Part shown: in pieces, positions 8,844-18,500 of the stretch | How positions within the stretch are numbered: position 1 is the first letter of the stretch | How the letters are laid out: every line of letters starts with the position of its first letter | Source of the DNA: Bacteroidota bacterium | GTDB taxonomy: Bacteria > Bacteroidota > Bacteroidia > Bacteroidales > FEN-979 | DNA: 64,000 nt | Direction: 5' to 3' | NCBI GenBank assembly: GCA_026391715.1 | Contig: JAPLDO010000209.1 | Location: forward strand, 1-64,000 | The notes under the pieces: model-generated | Told to the model about the DNA's origin: nothing | Database searches by the model: none | What the model saw: the letters and a program-made list of their open reading frames with translations, nothing else | Made by a program: the position numbers and the translations under genes

Positions 8844-10073
8844 TTAATTTTTATTTTCCTTGGTCCAGGATGGCGAATCCCGCAAAACCGGCATACGGTT
8901 AATGACCCACCTGAAGATCCATATTTCAGTAAAAATTACCGTAAGCGTTACAACCAGTTCCATCCACGAAGGGACGTACCTTATCGCCGCATCCCATCTG
9001 AAGCCGATTACAGTAACATTCAGCCGGTTCAGAATGATTCCCAGCATGGTTATAATGGCGGCAATACGAATCAGAAGGATACTGTTTCGACGGTAACTAT
9101 AATAGAAGAGGGCCATCGGCAAAAAAACAAAGCCCAGCATTTCAAGCAAATACCAGTATCCCATCGGCGTGTTGAGTAAATCCCAGTGTCTGCCGTGAAT
9201 AAAGACAAGGACCTGAAGGAAAAAGTACGCAAACATCGTCCCGGCGCAGATTTTTGCCAGTCCACATATAATCCCACCCTGCGCCTTGTGATTTTTTTCG
9301 CTTATCTGCCAGAAGAAAACTTTATCGCTGATAGAACCTTCGAAGATAACCATCGAGAGTCCGGCAAAGATGCTTGATACAAAAAACATTATCGGAATAA
9401 ATTCGGAATACCAGAGCGGGTGAATCTTCTCTTTTGCCATAAGATATAGCGCGCCAAGCCCCGACTGATGAAGCGTTGATAAGGTGATCCCGAAAATAAC
9501 CGCGCCAACAGTCATTCCCGAAAGTATCTTATGAATGTGTCTGGTTCCGAGCCATTCAGCAATAGCCGGCGAAAATTCAATCAGTTGGGCGATCATGTAA
9601 AGCAAAAAATGCCAGGCAACGAGGAATAGTACAGAGTTAACGCCGAAATTGTTGCCGATAATGGGGTTAATTACATTCCAGGGGCGACCCAAATCAAGGA
9701 GAAGCGCTCCCGCATAAAACACATACGCAAGAAAACCATTTAGTACAGTTACCCGTACAATCGAATGGTATTTCTTCATGTTCAGGATATAGACCATAAA
9801 AGTGAGAACATAAGCGCCGCCGGCAAACGCTACTCCGGTAACAACATCGAAGCCGATCCATAGTCCCCAGGGAACCTCCTGGGTAAGATTTGTAATAGCG
9901 CCGATCCCTTTCCAGAAACGGATGACAATCAAAACCAACCCCAGCAAAATAATTGGGATGGAAATGATATTAAAAGGAGTAAGCCATTTGCCTTTTGGTT
10001 TAAGTTCGCTTATCAGGAATTTCCATAAAGATTTTCCATCATTGTCAATTGTAATGGGATGTTTTTCGCTCAT
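8844..10073 (-). CDS. hybB: HybB/NrfD-like quinone-interacting membrane protein
   Basis: A 409-residue integral membrane protein with about ten helices. It resembles HybB of hydrogenase-2 in several places: VPWGLWIGFDVVTGVAFAGG, LLDLGRPWNVINP, GVNSVLFLVAWH, LSTLHQSGLGALYL and KIHPLWYSEFIP. HybB/NrfD proteins contain no cofactor and exchange electrons between a Fe-S partner and the quinone pool. The start is separated by 2 bases from the hybA-like stop, so the pair is translationally linked. No catalytic hydrogenase, formate dehydrogenase or molybdoenzyme gene is adjacent, so the electron donor or acceptor is not evident. Confidence 0.85.
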   Translation of the reverse strand: MSEKHPITIDNDGKSLWKFLISELKPKGKWLTPFNIISIPIILLGLVLIVIRFWKGIGAITNLTQEVPWGLWIGFDVVTGVAFAGGAYVLTFMVYILNMKKYHSIVRVTVLNGFLAYVFYAGALLLDLGRPWNVINPIIGNNFGVNSVLFLVAWHFLLYMIAQLIEFSPAIAEWLGTRHIHKILSGMTVGAVIFGITLSTLHQSGLGALYLMAKEKIHPLWYSEFIPIMFFVSSIFAGLSMVIFEGSISDKVFFWQISEKNHKAQGGIICGLAKICAGTMFAYFFLQVLVFIHGRHWDLLNTPMGYWYLLEMLGFVFLPMALFYYSYRRNSILLIRIAAIITMLGIILNRLNVTVIGFRWDAAIRYVPSWMELVVTLTVIFTEIWIFRWVINRMPVLRDSPSWTKENKN

Positions 10074-10075
10074 GG

Positions 10076-10936
10076 TTATTCCTCCTCTGTTGTTGGCTTA
10101 TCTTTTTTTGTTGCCTGATGAATGCCCAGCAGGAGCGCCGGAAACAGCACAAATACAGAAGGCACGCTGTATAGAAATCCTTTGGTTAAAGCAGGATAGG
10201 AAGCTTTTTGAATGTCGGTTTTAATCCCAAGTTCCTTGAAACTTACAGGTGAAAGGTATAACCAGCAAGTACCGCCGGCTTCATGTTCGCCATAAAGAGA
10301 ATCTACATAAAGCGTAGGATTTTCCACAATCCTTTTACGCGCTTCCTTAATCAATTGACGGCGGGTACCATAAAACAGGGCGTCATTCGGACAATTAGCG
10401 GCACAGGCAGGCATTTCACCGGTTTTTAGCCGGTTGAAGCACATGTCGCACTTCTCGATCTTTGGGTTAGCGCTGTGAAATTCAAACTTTGGAATATCGA
10501 ACGGACAGGAAACCATGCAATAGCGGCATCCCATACATTTATCGCCACGCCAGATAACCGGACCGATTGTAGTTTTATGCATGGCTTGCGTGAGACAGGC
10601 TGCCACGCAGGCTGGTTCGTTGCAATGCATGCACTGCTTTTTAATGAATACTGTCCCTTTGGATGTTTTGTACTCATTAACAACAGTGCGTTTCACTTCA
10701 CTTGTATTGCGAACCATTGGTATCTTTTGACCCGGTTCCGGCAGTGGCAAACCATTGGCTTCGGCGCAGTCATATTCGCAACCCCGGCAGCCTTTGCAAC
10801 GCGCGGAATCGTAAAGTACTCCGCGAAATTCTATGTCGCTGTTTCCATTGGGGGCTGCTTTGAGTTCCCTGCCCACAGTCAGGGCGGCGCCGGTTATACC
10901 GAGTACCTTAAAAAACCCACGTCGGTTAATTCCCAT
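10076..10936 (-). CDS. hybA: HybA-like Tat-exported four-cluster ferredoxin
   Basis: The N-terminus NRRGFFKVLG is a twin-arginine signal, so the folded protein is exported. Four Cys quartets for [4Fe-4S] clusters are visible: CKGCRGCEYDC, CMHCNEPACVAAC, CMGCRYCMVSC and the split CDMC...CAANC. A C-terminal hydrophobic segment (VPSVFVLFPALLLGI) is a single membrane anchor, as in E. coli HybA, which it resembles throughout (GVLYDSARC, IKKQCMHC, FYGTRRQL, EAGGT). It should carry electrons on the periplasmic side to or from the HybB-like protein. It follows the PBP-H fusion gene by 29 bases. Confidence 0.88.
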   Translation of the reverse strand: MGINRRGFFKVLGITGAALTVGRELKAAPNGNSDIEFRGVLYDSARCKGCRGCEYDCAEANGLPLPEPGQKIPMVRNTSEVKRTVVNEYKTSKGTVFIKKQCMHCNEPACVAACLTQAMHKTTIGPVIWRGDKCMGCRYCMVSCPFDIPKFEFHSANPKIEKCDMCFNRLKTGEMPACAANCPNDALFYGTRRQLIKEARKRIVENPTLYVDSLYGEHEAGGTCWLYLSPVSFKELGIKTDIQKASYPALTKGFLYSVPSVFVLFPALLLGIHQATKKDKPTTEEE

Positions 10937-10965
10937 AATATTTTGGTTTATATGGCGTTAATTTT

Positions 10966-12660
10966 TTATTTCGAAACATCCATAAATTTCATCTGAAAAT
11001 CTTCCCAAACCTGTGGACCGAAATCAGCCAGGACATTGTCTTTAAGAACGCCGCCATCCTGAAGCGCTACCGGTAAAAACCCCGGAGTATTTACCTGAAT
11101 GGAAAAAGCAAGGAAATCCTTCACACGGGTAAATTCACCTTTTAGCCAGCTCTTATATCTATCGGCCATGGATAAAAATTCTATCTCCCTCAACCAATTG
11201 GATGGTTCAATCTGATAAACCCATCCGTCGGAATATGGAGCGTGATTTAGCAAGGAGGAATTGAGCGTCAACCCATGGTTTTGAGCCTTAATAGTTCCTG
11301 AAACAGGCGCGTAAATATTCAGTTGTTTCCCTTTTTGGATAATGGAGCAAAGCTGTTCCCCTTTTCTTATCCTGTCGCCCTGTTTCTTCATTTCGATACG
11401 TGTGATAGAGCCGGTGATGTGTTGTAAAAAGTCATCAATACCGATTTTTACAGTTCCGTTCTGCTCCATGAATGCCCAGGTATGGGTTTTATCAAAATAA
11501 AGTCCGCCTGGAATGACTACATTATTTTCGTCAAAAATCTTGGATTGGCTGGAACTCATATTTCCGAAGGTTGCTGTTTTCATTTTGTATCTCCTGATCA
11601 TCAAATCAATAATGAAACTGATCACGATTATTACGACAAGAAGTATAAGAATCATACTTGCAATTGAGTTGGGTTCCTTTTGCGATTCAGCATAGATCGG
11701 CTGCCCCACCAATTTATCAAGTTGCGATTGTCTTTCGTTGCTCACGAGGTCGCTATAACCATTGTTCTTCAGAAATACCTGTCCCGAGGTTAAAACCCAT
11801 CGCAGGAATGCAATTTCAGATTCATTGACCGGTTGTGACCTGGTAACAGAATAAATGTTACTAATCAGCGCTTTAGGATATTTTCCTATCCATACGCCTC
11901 TTGAAAAATCTCCTACGTTAGCATAGATATCCTCCATATAATCAAGTTTTCCATTCCCATTCTTATCAATAGGAAGCAGTTGAATGTTCTCTGCCATATT
12001 TTCCGTGTTTGGCGAAAGAATATCTGTCAACCTGCAAAAACCGATGGCATTTGGGTCGCTTTGAAGAGCGGAAATCAGTTCATTCCTGTTTTCACTTTTC
12101 ATTCCTGTCATTGCAGACTTGTTTGCATCGAGAAAACTAGCTACCCCCAATCTTGTAAAATTATCATTAAGAATATAATAATTTACCGGAGCAGTCTGTC
12201 CGTTTTTCAAAAGTGTGCCCCAATTCATAGTTCCGGAAGTTTCCAAACTTTTTACCATAGCTTCACGGGAAATACCTTTCTGAAGAATTTCGGCAAGAAA
12301 AGGATTTTTCGAACTGATAACCGGCGCTATGATTTCCCTGCCGACAACAATCTGAAAAACAGTTTCCTGATTTGGCGCAGTGCGAAACTCATTTGAAATC
12401 AGATATATATTTTCGCCTGTGCCTGGCAACGAGGCAACTCTGGAATCCTCCGTTTTAACGACGTTAATTAATTGTCCAGCCGATGATCTGTCATATTCTT
12501 TTGCCAAAATAGTAGTCAGATCATATAATTCAGGGGAACAGTAAACGCTTATTGCGCCCGAAGAGGGTGGATTGTTTTTGGTGGGCGCTTCCTGACTGTT
12601 AAGAATACTGACACAGAAAAAGAGGAGTAACGCAACGAGGGAAATAATTTTAGTTTTCAT
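10966..12660 (-). CDS. Fusion: periplasmic binding-protein domain + membrane helix + H-protein-like domain
   Basis: Order of parts: signal peptide (residues 1-22, ...FFCVSILNSQ); PstS-like type-2 periplasmic binding domain (about 35-310; AISVYCSPELYDL, TMNWGTLLKN, NAIGFCRL); one membrane helix (about 330-350, SMILILLVVIIVISF); cytoplasmic H-protein-like domain (about 385-495; YFDKTHTWAF, IYAPVSGTIKAQN, APYSDGWVYQIEPSNW); and a C-terminal tail shared with the 8081-8797 protein (KDFLAFSIQ...ALQDGGVLKD...WEDFQMKF). The lipoyl-lysine position is again Gly with an adjacent Lys (QKGKQL). The topology could couple a periplasmic ligand to the cytoplasmic domain. First gene of the operon. Confidence 0.72.
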   Translation of the reverse strand: MKTKIISLVALLLFFCVSILNSQEAPTKNNPPSSGAISVYCSPELYDLTTILAKEYDRSSAGQLINVVKTEDSRVASLPGTGENIYLISNEFRTAPNQETVFQIVVGREIIAPVISSKNPFLAEILQKGISREAMVKSLETSGTMNWGTLLKNGQTAPVNYYILNDNFTRLGVASFLDANKSAMTGMKSENRNELISALQSDPNAIGFCRLTDILSPNTENMAENIQLLPIDKNGNGKLDYMEDIYANVGDFSRGVWIGKYPKALISNIYSVTRSQPVNESEIAFLRWVLTSGQVFLKNNGYSDLVSNERQSQLDKLVGQPIYAESQKEPNSIASMILILLVVIIVISFIIDLMIRRYKMKTATFGNMSSSQSKIFDENNVVIPGGLYFDKTHTWAFMEQNGTVKIGIDDFLQHITGSITRIEMKKQGDRIRKGEQLCSIIQKGKQLNIYAPVSGTIKAQNHGLTLNSSLLNHAPYSDGWVYQIEPSNWLREIEFLSMADRYKSWLKGEFTRVKDFLAFSIQVNTPGFLPVALQDGGVLKDNVLADFGPQVWEDFQMKFMDVSK

Positions 12661-12718
12661 GGCTATGGATTTTTATGTTCATTTTATCCAAAAGGGTAAT
12701 CAATAACAATGCCAAAGA

Positions 12719-12726
12719 CAAAAATA
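12719..12726 (-). promoter_or_regulatory. Candidate -7 box for the HybA-like operon
   Basis: On the minus strand the sequence reads TATTTTTG, an exact TAnnTTTG match, about 58 bases upstream of the fusion-gene ATG. No clear -33 element was seen. Confidence 0.35.
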
Positions 12727-12985
12727 TCAGTCTATCTATTTGTTTATCATCTGATTATAAATTGTGATAATGAAAATTAAGCATTATGAAGTGTTGAATA
12801 AATAATCACTACATTTTCAAAATCAAGGTAACATGCTGTTTATCTGTGTAATTAAGTACTCTGTATATATATTCAACACCTGTTGTATATTTCCACACTT
12901 ATAATAATCCCAAAGACGAAATGAACGCAGGTCGTGTGAAAGTAAAGGTTCATCGAAATTTTTTATCGCTTGGTTCTTCATGGTT

Positions 12986-12993
12986 TACATTTG
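12986..12993 (+). promoter_or_regulatory. Candidate -7 box for prolyl oligopeptidase
   Basis: TACATTTG fits TAnnTTTG exactly and lies 38 bases before the ATG, a normal leader length in Bacteroidetes. A TTGG is present upstream but closer than the usual -33 spacing. Confidence 0.45.
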
Positions 12994-13031
12994 CCGGTTA
13001 ATTCAGAAAAACATTTAAAAAAAAACTGATC

Positions 13032-15101
13032 ATGAAAAAACTTTATGCAATCGTTTGTTTATGCCTCCCGATAATGGGATTTTCGCAAACAAAGTTCAAT
13101 CCTCCCGCAACACAGAAACAACCCGTTGTTGACACTCTCCATGGCGCACTCCTTACTGATAACTACCGCTGGCTCGAAGACAAGACCGATCCGAAAGTGA
13201 TTGAGTGGACAAAAGCGCAGCACGAATATAGCGTTCAGTTTATGAAATCCACTCAAAAAGAGCATCCCGGTCTTCGCGAGGAGATTTCCGCATTTATTGA
13301 TATGGACTATGAAGGACCCATGTCCAAAGAAGGTAAACGGGTTTTCCAGACAATTAAAAAGAAGGGCGATAAGCAATCCTCCATTTACACAATCCTCAAC
13401 GGGAAGAAAGTTCTTATCTGGGATCCCGTGAAACTTGATACAACAGGTAAAACCTCCACCTCCGGAGCGCAATATACTTATGACGGTGAAATGGCAGCGG
13501 TGAGCGTTCAGAAAAGCGGGGCAGAGATCACCACTACATACATAATCAACACCCGCGACGGGAAAATCCTTTATCCGGTAATGGCAAACACCACAAATTT
13601 TCAGTGGACCAAAGACCAGAAACACGGATATTTTACCATTCGCAGCCAGGAAAATATAGATAAGCAACTCCCGCTGAAGAGCTACCTCTGGAAAGCGGGC
13701 GACCCGGCTGAAAAAGTGCAATTCATCGGCACAACAACTGATGCAAAAAACTCATTTTACATCTACGATAACCGTTACAGCGATGTTACTTTTTATGGCG
13801 AAGGTGATTTTAACGGTAACAAATGTTTCATGAAGAAGACGGGTTCAGATGACGAAGGACAACTGGTTTATGAAAGCAAAGAGGCGCAGGCATATCCTTA
13901 TGCGATTGGCGACAAACTATACATCCTCACTAACGACAAAGCCCCGAACTATCGGTTTATGGTTGCCGACAAGGCGAACCCCGCTTATGCAAGCTGGAAA
14001 GTATTGATCCCCGAAGGCGAAACCGTTTTGGAAAATGTAGAAGCTCTGAAAGACGGTCGCCTGATCGTTCAGGATAAGAAGGACATTCAGAGCAGGTTAA
14101 CGCTTTTTGACGAAAACGGAAAAAAGATCAAACCTCTCGAACTGCCGGAGATAGGTAACGTGAGCTACGTAAGTTACGACCGTGATGAAGATTCCGTTTA
14201 TATCTATATGAGCTCCTATACTTCACCTGGAAAAATGTTCGTGGCTTCGCCGTCCGATTTTAAATGGAGACTCTATTATTCCCGCAAAATGCCTATTGAT
14301 ATGACCAACATTACCGGGGAGGTAAAATTTTATACTTCCAAAGATGGTACGCGCATCCCCTGTAACTTCGTTTACCGCAAGGATATGAAGCCCAATGGCG
14401 CCAATCCTGTGCTGATTACCGGCTACGGTGGCTTCCGGTCGGGAATTGCCCCGGGTTACTATGGATATTATGCCGCATTTATTAACCGTGGCGGCATCGT
14501 AGTTGAACCAGGTATCCGCGGCGGCGATGAATACGGTGAAAAGTGGCACGAGGATGGAATGTTGATGAAGAAACAGAACTGCTTCGACGACTTCAACGCC
14601 TGCGCTGAATGGGTAATCAGCGAGAAATATACAAATCCGTCGAAAATCGCCGCCCGCGGCGGCAGCAACGGCGGGCTGCTGATGGGCGCCATTGCAACCC
14701 AGCGACCCGACCTATACAAAGCCATCCTTTGCGCCGTGCCGCTGATTGATATGATCCGCTTCCACAAGTTCCTTATTGCGCGTTACTGGATTCCGGAATA
14801 TGGCTCATCCGACAACGAAGCCGACTTCCGAAACCTGCTTCAGTATTCACCATATCAACATATACGTCAGGGATTGAATGTTCCTACCATGCTCATCCGC
14901 ACAGGCGCTAACGATAGTCGCGTTGATCCTCTTCATGCTAAGAAGTTTGCCGCCGCTCTTCAGAACAACCCCGGACAGATAAACCCGATACTTCTATTTA
15001 TTGATTACAACGTTGGACACGGCTCAGGCCAAGCCACTAAACAGCAGATTGAGAATACGCTGGTGGATTATGAGTTTTTGCTGAACCAGTTGGGAATGTG
15101 A
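13032..15101 (+). CDS. Exported prolyl oligopeptidase (S9A)
   Basis: The signal peptide MKKLYAIVCLCLPIMGFSQ directs export to the periplasm. Residues ~25-400 are the N-terminal segment and beta-propeller (DNYRWLEDKTDPKV at its start), and ~405-689 the alpha/beta-hydrolase domain. The catalytic triad is visible: Ser545 in GGSNGGLLMG, Asp628 in GANDSRVDPLH and His663 in NVGHGSGQ. The length (689) is normal for the family, which cleaves short peptides after proline. It stands alone behind its own promoter; its 3' flank is an array of 7-bp repeats. Confidence 0.93.
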   Translation: MKKLYAIVCLCLPIMGFSQTKFNPPATQKQPVVDTLHGALLTDNYRWLEDKTDPKVIEWTKAQHEYSVQFMKSTQKEHPGLREEISAFIDMDYEGPMSKEGKRVFQTIKKKGDKQSSIYTILNGKKVLIWDPVKLDTTGKTSTSGAQYTYDGEMAAVSVQKSGAEITTTYIINTRDGKILYPVMANTTNFQWTKDQKHGYFTIRSQENIDKQLPLKSYLWKAGDPAEKVQFIGTTTDAKNSFYIYDNRYSDVTFYGEGDFNGNKCFMKKTGSDDEGQLVYESKEAQAYPYAIGDKLYILTNDKAPNYRFMVADKANPAYASWKVLIPEGETVLENVEALKDGRLIVQDKKDIQSRLTLFDENGKKIKPLELPEIGNVSYVSYDRDEDSVYIYMSSYTSPGKMFVASPSDFKWRLYYSRKMPIDMTNITGEVKFYTSKDGTRIPCNFVYRKDMKPNGANPVLITGYGGFRSGIAPGYYGYYAAFINRGGIVVEPGIRGGDEYGEKWHEDGMLMKKQNCFDDFNACAEWVISEKYTNPSKIAARGGSNGGLLMGAIATQRPDLYKAILCAVPLIDMIRFHKFLIARYWIPEYGSSDNEADFRNLLQYSPYQHIRQGLNVPTMLIRTGANDSRVDPLHAKKFAAALQNNPGQINPILLFIDYNVGHGSGQATKQQIENTLVDYEFLLNQLGM

Positions 15102-15133
15102 GACGAGGGACGAGGGACGAGGGATGAGAGATC
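15102..15133. repeat. 7-bp tandem repeat (GGGACGA type)
   Basis: Directly after the prolyl oligopeptidase stop there are about three copies of a GACGAGG/GGGACGA unit, decaying into GGGATGA. The same unit recurs near 54507, 56810 and, inverted, 59126. Confidence 0.75.
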
Positions 15134-15160
15134 CAAATCCTGTGAAGGATTGGAATGTGC

Positions 15161-15212
15161 GACTTGGAATTTGCGGTCAGAATGTCATAATTTAGCCCGT
15201 TTGCAGTGTATA
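15161..15212 (+). repeat. Dispersed repeat, copy 1 (GACTTGGAATTTG...AATTTAGCC)
   Basis: Contains GACTTGGAATTTGCG followed by GTCAGAATGTCATAATTTAG and TTTGCAGT. Closely similar stretches occur at 19051 (inverted), 21031 and 25383. The remaining gap up to 15528 shows no gene. Confidence 0.6.
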
Positions 15213-15528
15213 TTCCGCCAGAAACAGGCAATGTGAAAACAATCTTTTCTGTCTAAACTTCTCCGACCAAGGCATGAAATGATTGATAATTTTTTCACCG
15301 CGAGACGCAAAGTGGTGAAAAAATTCAGAATTAATTATGAATTATTGGCGTTTCCGAATTATTTATGGTGTTTTTCCTTTCGGATTAGTCCGAATTGTAA
15401 TAATCAGGAATATAACATATTGGAAATTTATTGCAAGGCGAATCAAATTTTTGCTCCGGAAAATGGCAAAAAAGTCATAGTTTTACACGCTCAAAATGAA
15501 ATCAATGTCAATTAAACTATTCGATAGA

Positions 15529-18500
15529 ATGAAAAAAATTTGCTTGCTGATCTTGATCCTCTGTTGTATTTCTGTCATTTCATTTGGACAGGTGGGAATA
15601 AAGAGTAATAACAACAAGCCTGACTCTTTGTCGGGATTGGATATGAAATCTACTAACAATGGGTTACTTCCTCCAAAAATGAATACCGCCAAGCGCGATG
15701 CAATTGTTTCACCGGCTACCGGTCTTTTAATCTTTAATACCGATTGCAATGATATTCAACTATTCAACGGCGCCGGTTGGGTTCCTGTTGGCAGCGCCGG
15801 CACTGTTGCAGCGCCAGGTTCAATCAGCGGAAACGTAAGACCATGCATGAATGCTTATGGGGAAACTTATTCAATTGCAGCATTATCGGGAGCCACCGGT
15901 TATACATGGAAAGTTCCTCCCGGAGCTACTATTACCGACGGGCAGGGTACAAACTCGATAACTGTTAATTTTGGTACTTCGAATGGCGCTGTTTTCGTTT
16001 CTGCTCATGGCAAGTGTTGGAGAAGTTTAGGGTCGTACCTTGGCATAAATCTTTTGCCTCTGCCTGCAAATCCTGTTGCCGGCATCCATGCGCCATTGCA
16101 AAATCAGATAATCTGGAACTGGAATACAGTTCGGGGCGCTACAGGTTATAAGTTCAATATAGTTAAAGATTATAGCACAGCAACCGATTTGGGTACCGCG
16201 GTTGCCAAAACAGAACCCGGGCTAACCTGTAATACATCATATACAAGGTACGTTTGGGCATATTTTGCCTGCGGAAATTCTGCGGCAACCATAATAAACC
16301 AGTCAACGTTACCTCCTGCATTACCTACAGTTACTACCATAGCCGTTAGCAATCTCACATCAACAACTGCAACGATTCAGGGAAATGTTACTTCGGATGG
16401 CGGAGCGTTATTGACGGTAAGGGGAGTTTGCTGGAGTTTACACGACAACCCAACAACTGCCGGCAGCAAAACAGTGCATGGCTCAGCAACAGGTATTTTT
16501 TCACGTAATCTGAAAAATCTCACTCCAAACACTATTTATTATGTGAGAACTTATGCAACAAACAGCGCGGGAACCGCCTATGGTAATGAGATGATTTTTA
16601 CAACCGCCTGCGCTTCATATACAACAGTAAGCTCTTCAATAACTGCATCGGCAAACCCTGTATGTTCAGGTACTTCCGCTACTTTCATCGCTATTCCTGT
16701 CAATGGCGGAACAAATCCTTCGTATCAATGGAAAGTTAATGGAACGAATATTAGCGGCGCAACAAATGCTGCATATACTTACGTTCCGGCTACCAATAAT
16801 GTAGTTACATGTTTATTGACTTCAAACGCTCAATGTGTCAATGGAAATCCTGCAACATCCAACCCATTGACAATGAAAGTATATTCATTAAATCCGATCG
16901 GTATTTCGGTAGTTGCGTCTGCTAATTCGGTTTGTGCAGGCTCTCACGTTACTTATACTGCGACGCCTGTAAATGGAGGTTCATCGCCCGCATATTTATG
17001 GAAAGTAAATGGAAGGAATGTTAGTGGGGCAACAAACGCCAACTATACTTACATTCCGGCAAACAACGATGTAGTTACCTGTTTATTAAATTCAAACGCT
17101 GAATGTGTAAATGGAAATCCTGCAACATCAAACGCAGTGACAATGATAGTGAATTCGATTCTGCCTGTCGGCGATTCCATTGTTTCCTCAGCAAATCCTT
17201 TTGCTCCGGGTTCGCCAGTTACTTTTACTGCAACTTCTGTAAACGGAGGAAGCGCGCCTGTTTATCAGTGGCTGATTAATGGAGTTAACGTTGGAGCAAA
17301 CATCAGCTCTTATTCATATATACCATGGAATGGCGATAATGTGATTTGTATTGTTACATCCAGTCGGGCGTGTGTAACCAGCAATCCCGCTTTATCAAAT
17401 AGCATGATTATGGTTGCAAATCCAAATTATCCAACCGTAACAACTTCGGCGCTTACAAACATTACTCAAACCTCGGCTACAAGCGGAGGAGGCGTCATAT
17501 CCGACGGAGGATCTCCAGTCGTTTACCGTGATATATGCCTCGGCACAAGCCCGAACCCAACAGTCGCCAATAATTATACAACCAACGGAACCGGCGCCGG
17601 ACAATTTGTCAGCAACCTTACAGGACTTACAACAAACACCTTGTATTATGTAAGAGCTTATGCAGTAAATTCCATTGGAACTGCTTATGGATATGAATTT
17701 ACCTTTGTTACATTACCAACTATTACAACAACCGCAGTGGCAAATATTACTCAAACTACGGCAATGAGCGGTGGAAATGTAACGCCGGGCGGGGGCGCAA
17801 ACGTTACATTAAGAGGTGTTTGCTGGAGTGTAACATCGAAACCTACAATTATGGACAGCCATAGCGCCGATGGAACCGGAACAGGTGTTTTTACAAGCAA
17901 TATGACAGGGTTAACCGGCAATACACTTTTCTATGTGAGGGCTTATGCAACAAACGGTTCGGGAACTGTGTATGGCGACGAGCAAACCTTTACTACCTCG
18001 CCGGTTTTGCCGACTGTTACAACTGACCCGGCAATTTATATTACTCTGAATACAGCCGAAAGCGGAGGAAAGATAACCTCTGACGGCGGCGCCAATATAT
18101 CAGCTCGCGGAGTATGCTGGAGTACAACCGCTAACCCGACAATAGCAAACAGTAAAACCATCAATGGAGCCGGAACAGGTATGTTTGTGAATAACCTCGA
18201 CAGCCTCACTCCAAATACCCAATATTACTTAAGGTCTTATGCAACAAACAGCGTTGGGACTGTATATGGCAATGAAATATATTTTACAACCCTGCTGCAT
18301 CCAATTCTGCCTTCAGTTACAACAAAGCCAATTACAAACCTTACTGCAACCATAGCCAACAGCGGAGGAGTTGTAGTGTCTGATGGAGGAGCAATGATTA
18401 CAATCTCCGGCGTTTGCTGGGGAACCAGCCCAAATCCGACACTTGCAAATAGTTATACGACAGATGGCAGCAGAGCCGGTGAGTTTTTAAGTACGCTTAC

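Larger units (their letters stand above)
12661..13031. other. Divergent intergenic region with paired inverted motif
   Basis: This 371-base gap separates the divergent HybA-like operon and prolyl oligopeptidase gene. It contains GTGTTGAATA (12791-12800) and its exact reverse complement TATTCAACAC (12870-12879) 69 bases apart, which could be two operator half-sites or a long-loop hairpin. The stretch between is AT-rich. No gene or RNA was recognised. Confidence 0.45.

Noticed and set aside
12661-13031. tRNA or small RNA in long gaps (also 20423-21167 and 33508-33910)
   Set aside because: No cloverleaf, no CCA end and no T-loop GTTCGAATC-type motif were found by eye; the gaps contain repeats.
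13059-13721. 220-residue minus-strand ORF within the prolyl oligopeptidase gene
   Set aside because: It is a shadow frame of a well-supported gene, with no motif or signal of its own; the same applies to 4408-4890, 30061-30549 and 60438-61040.
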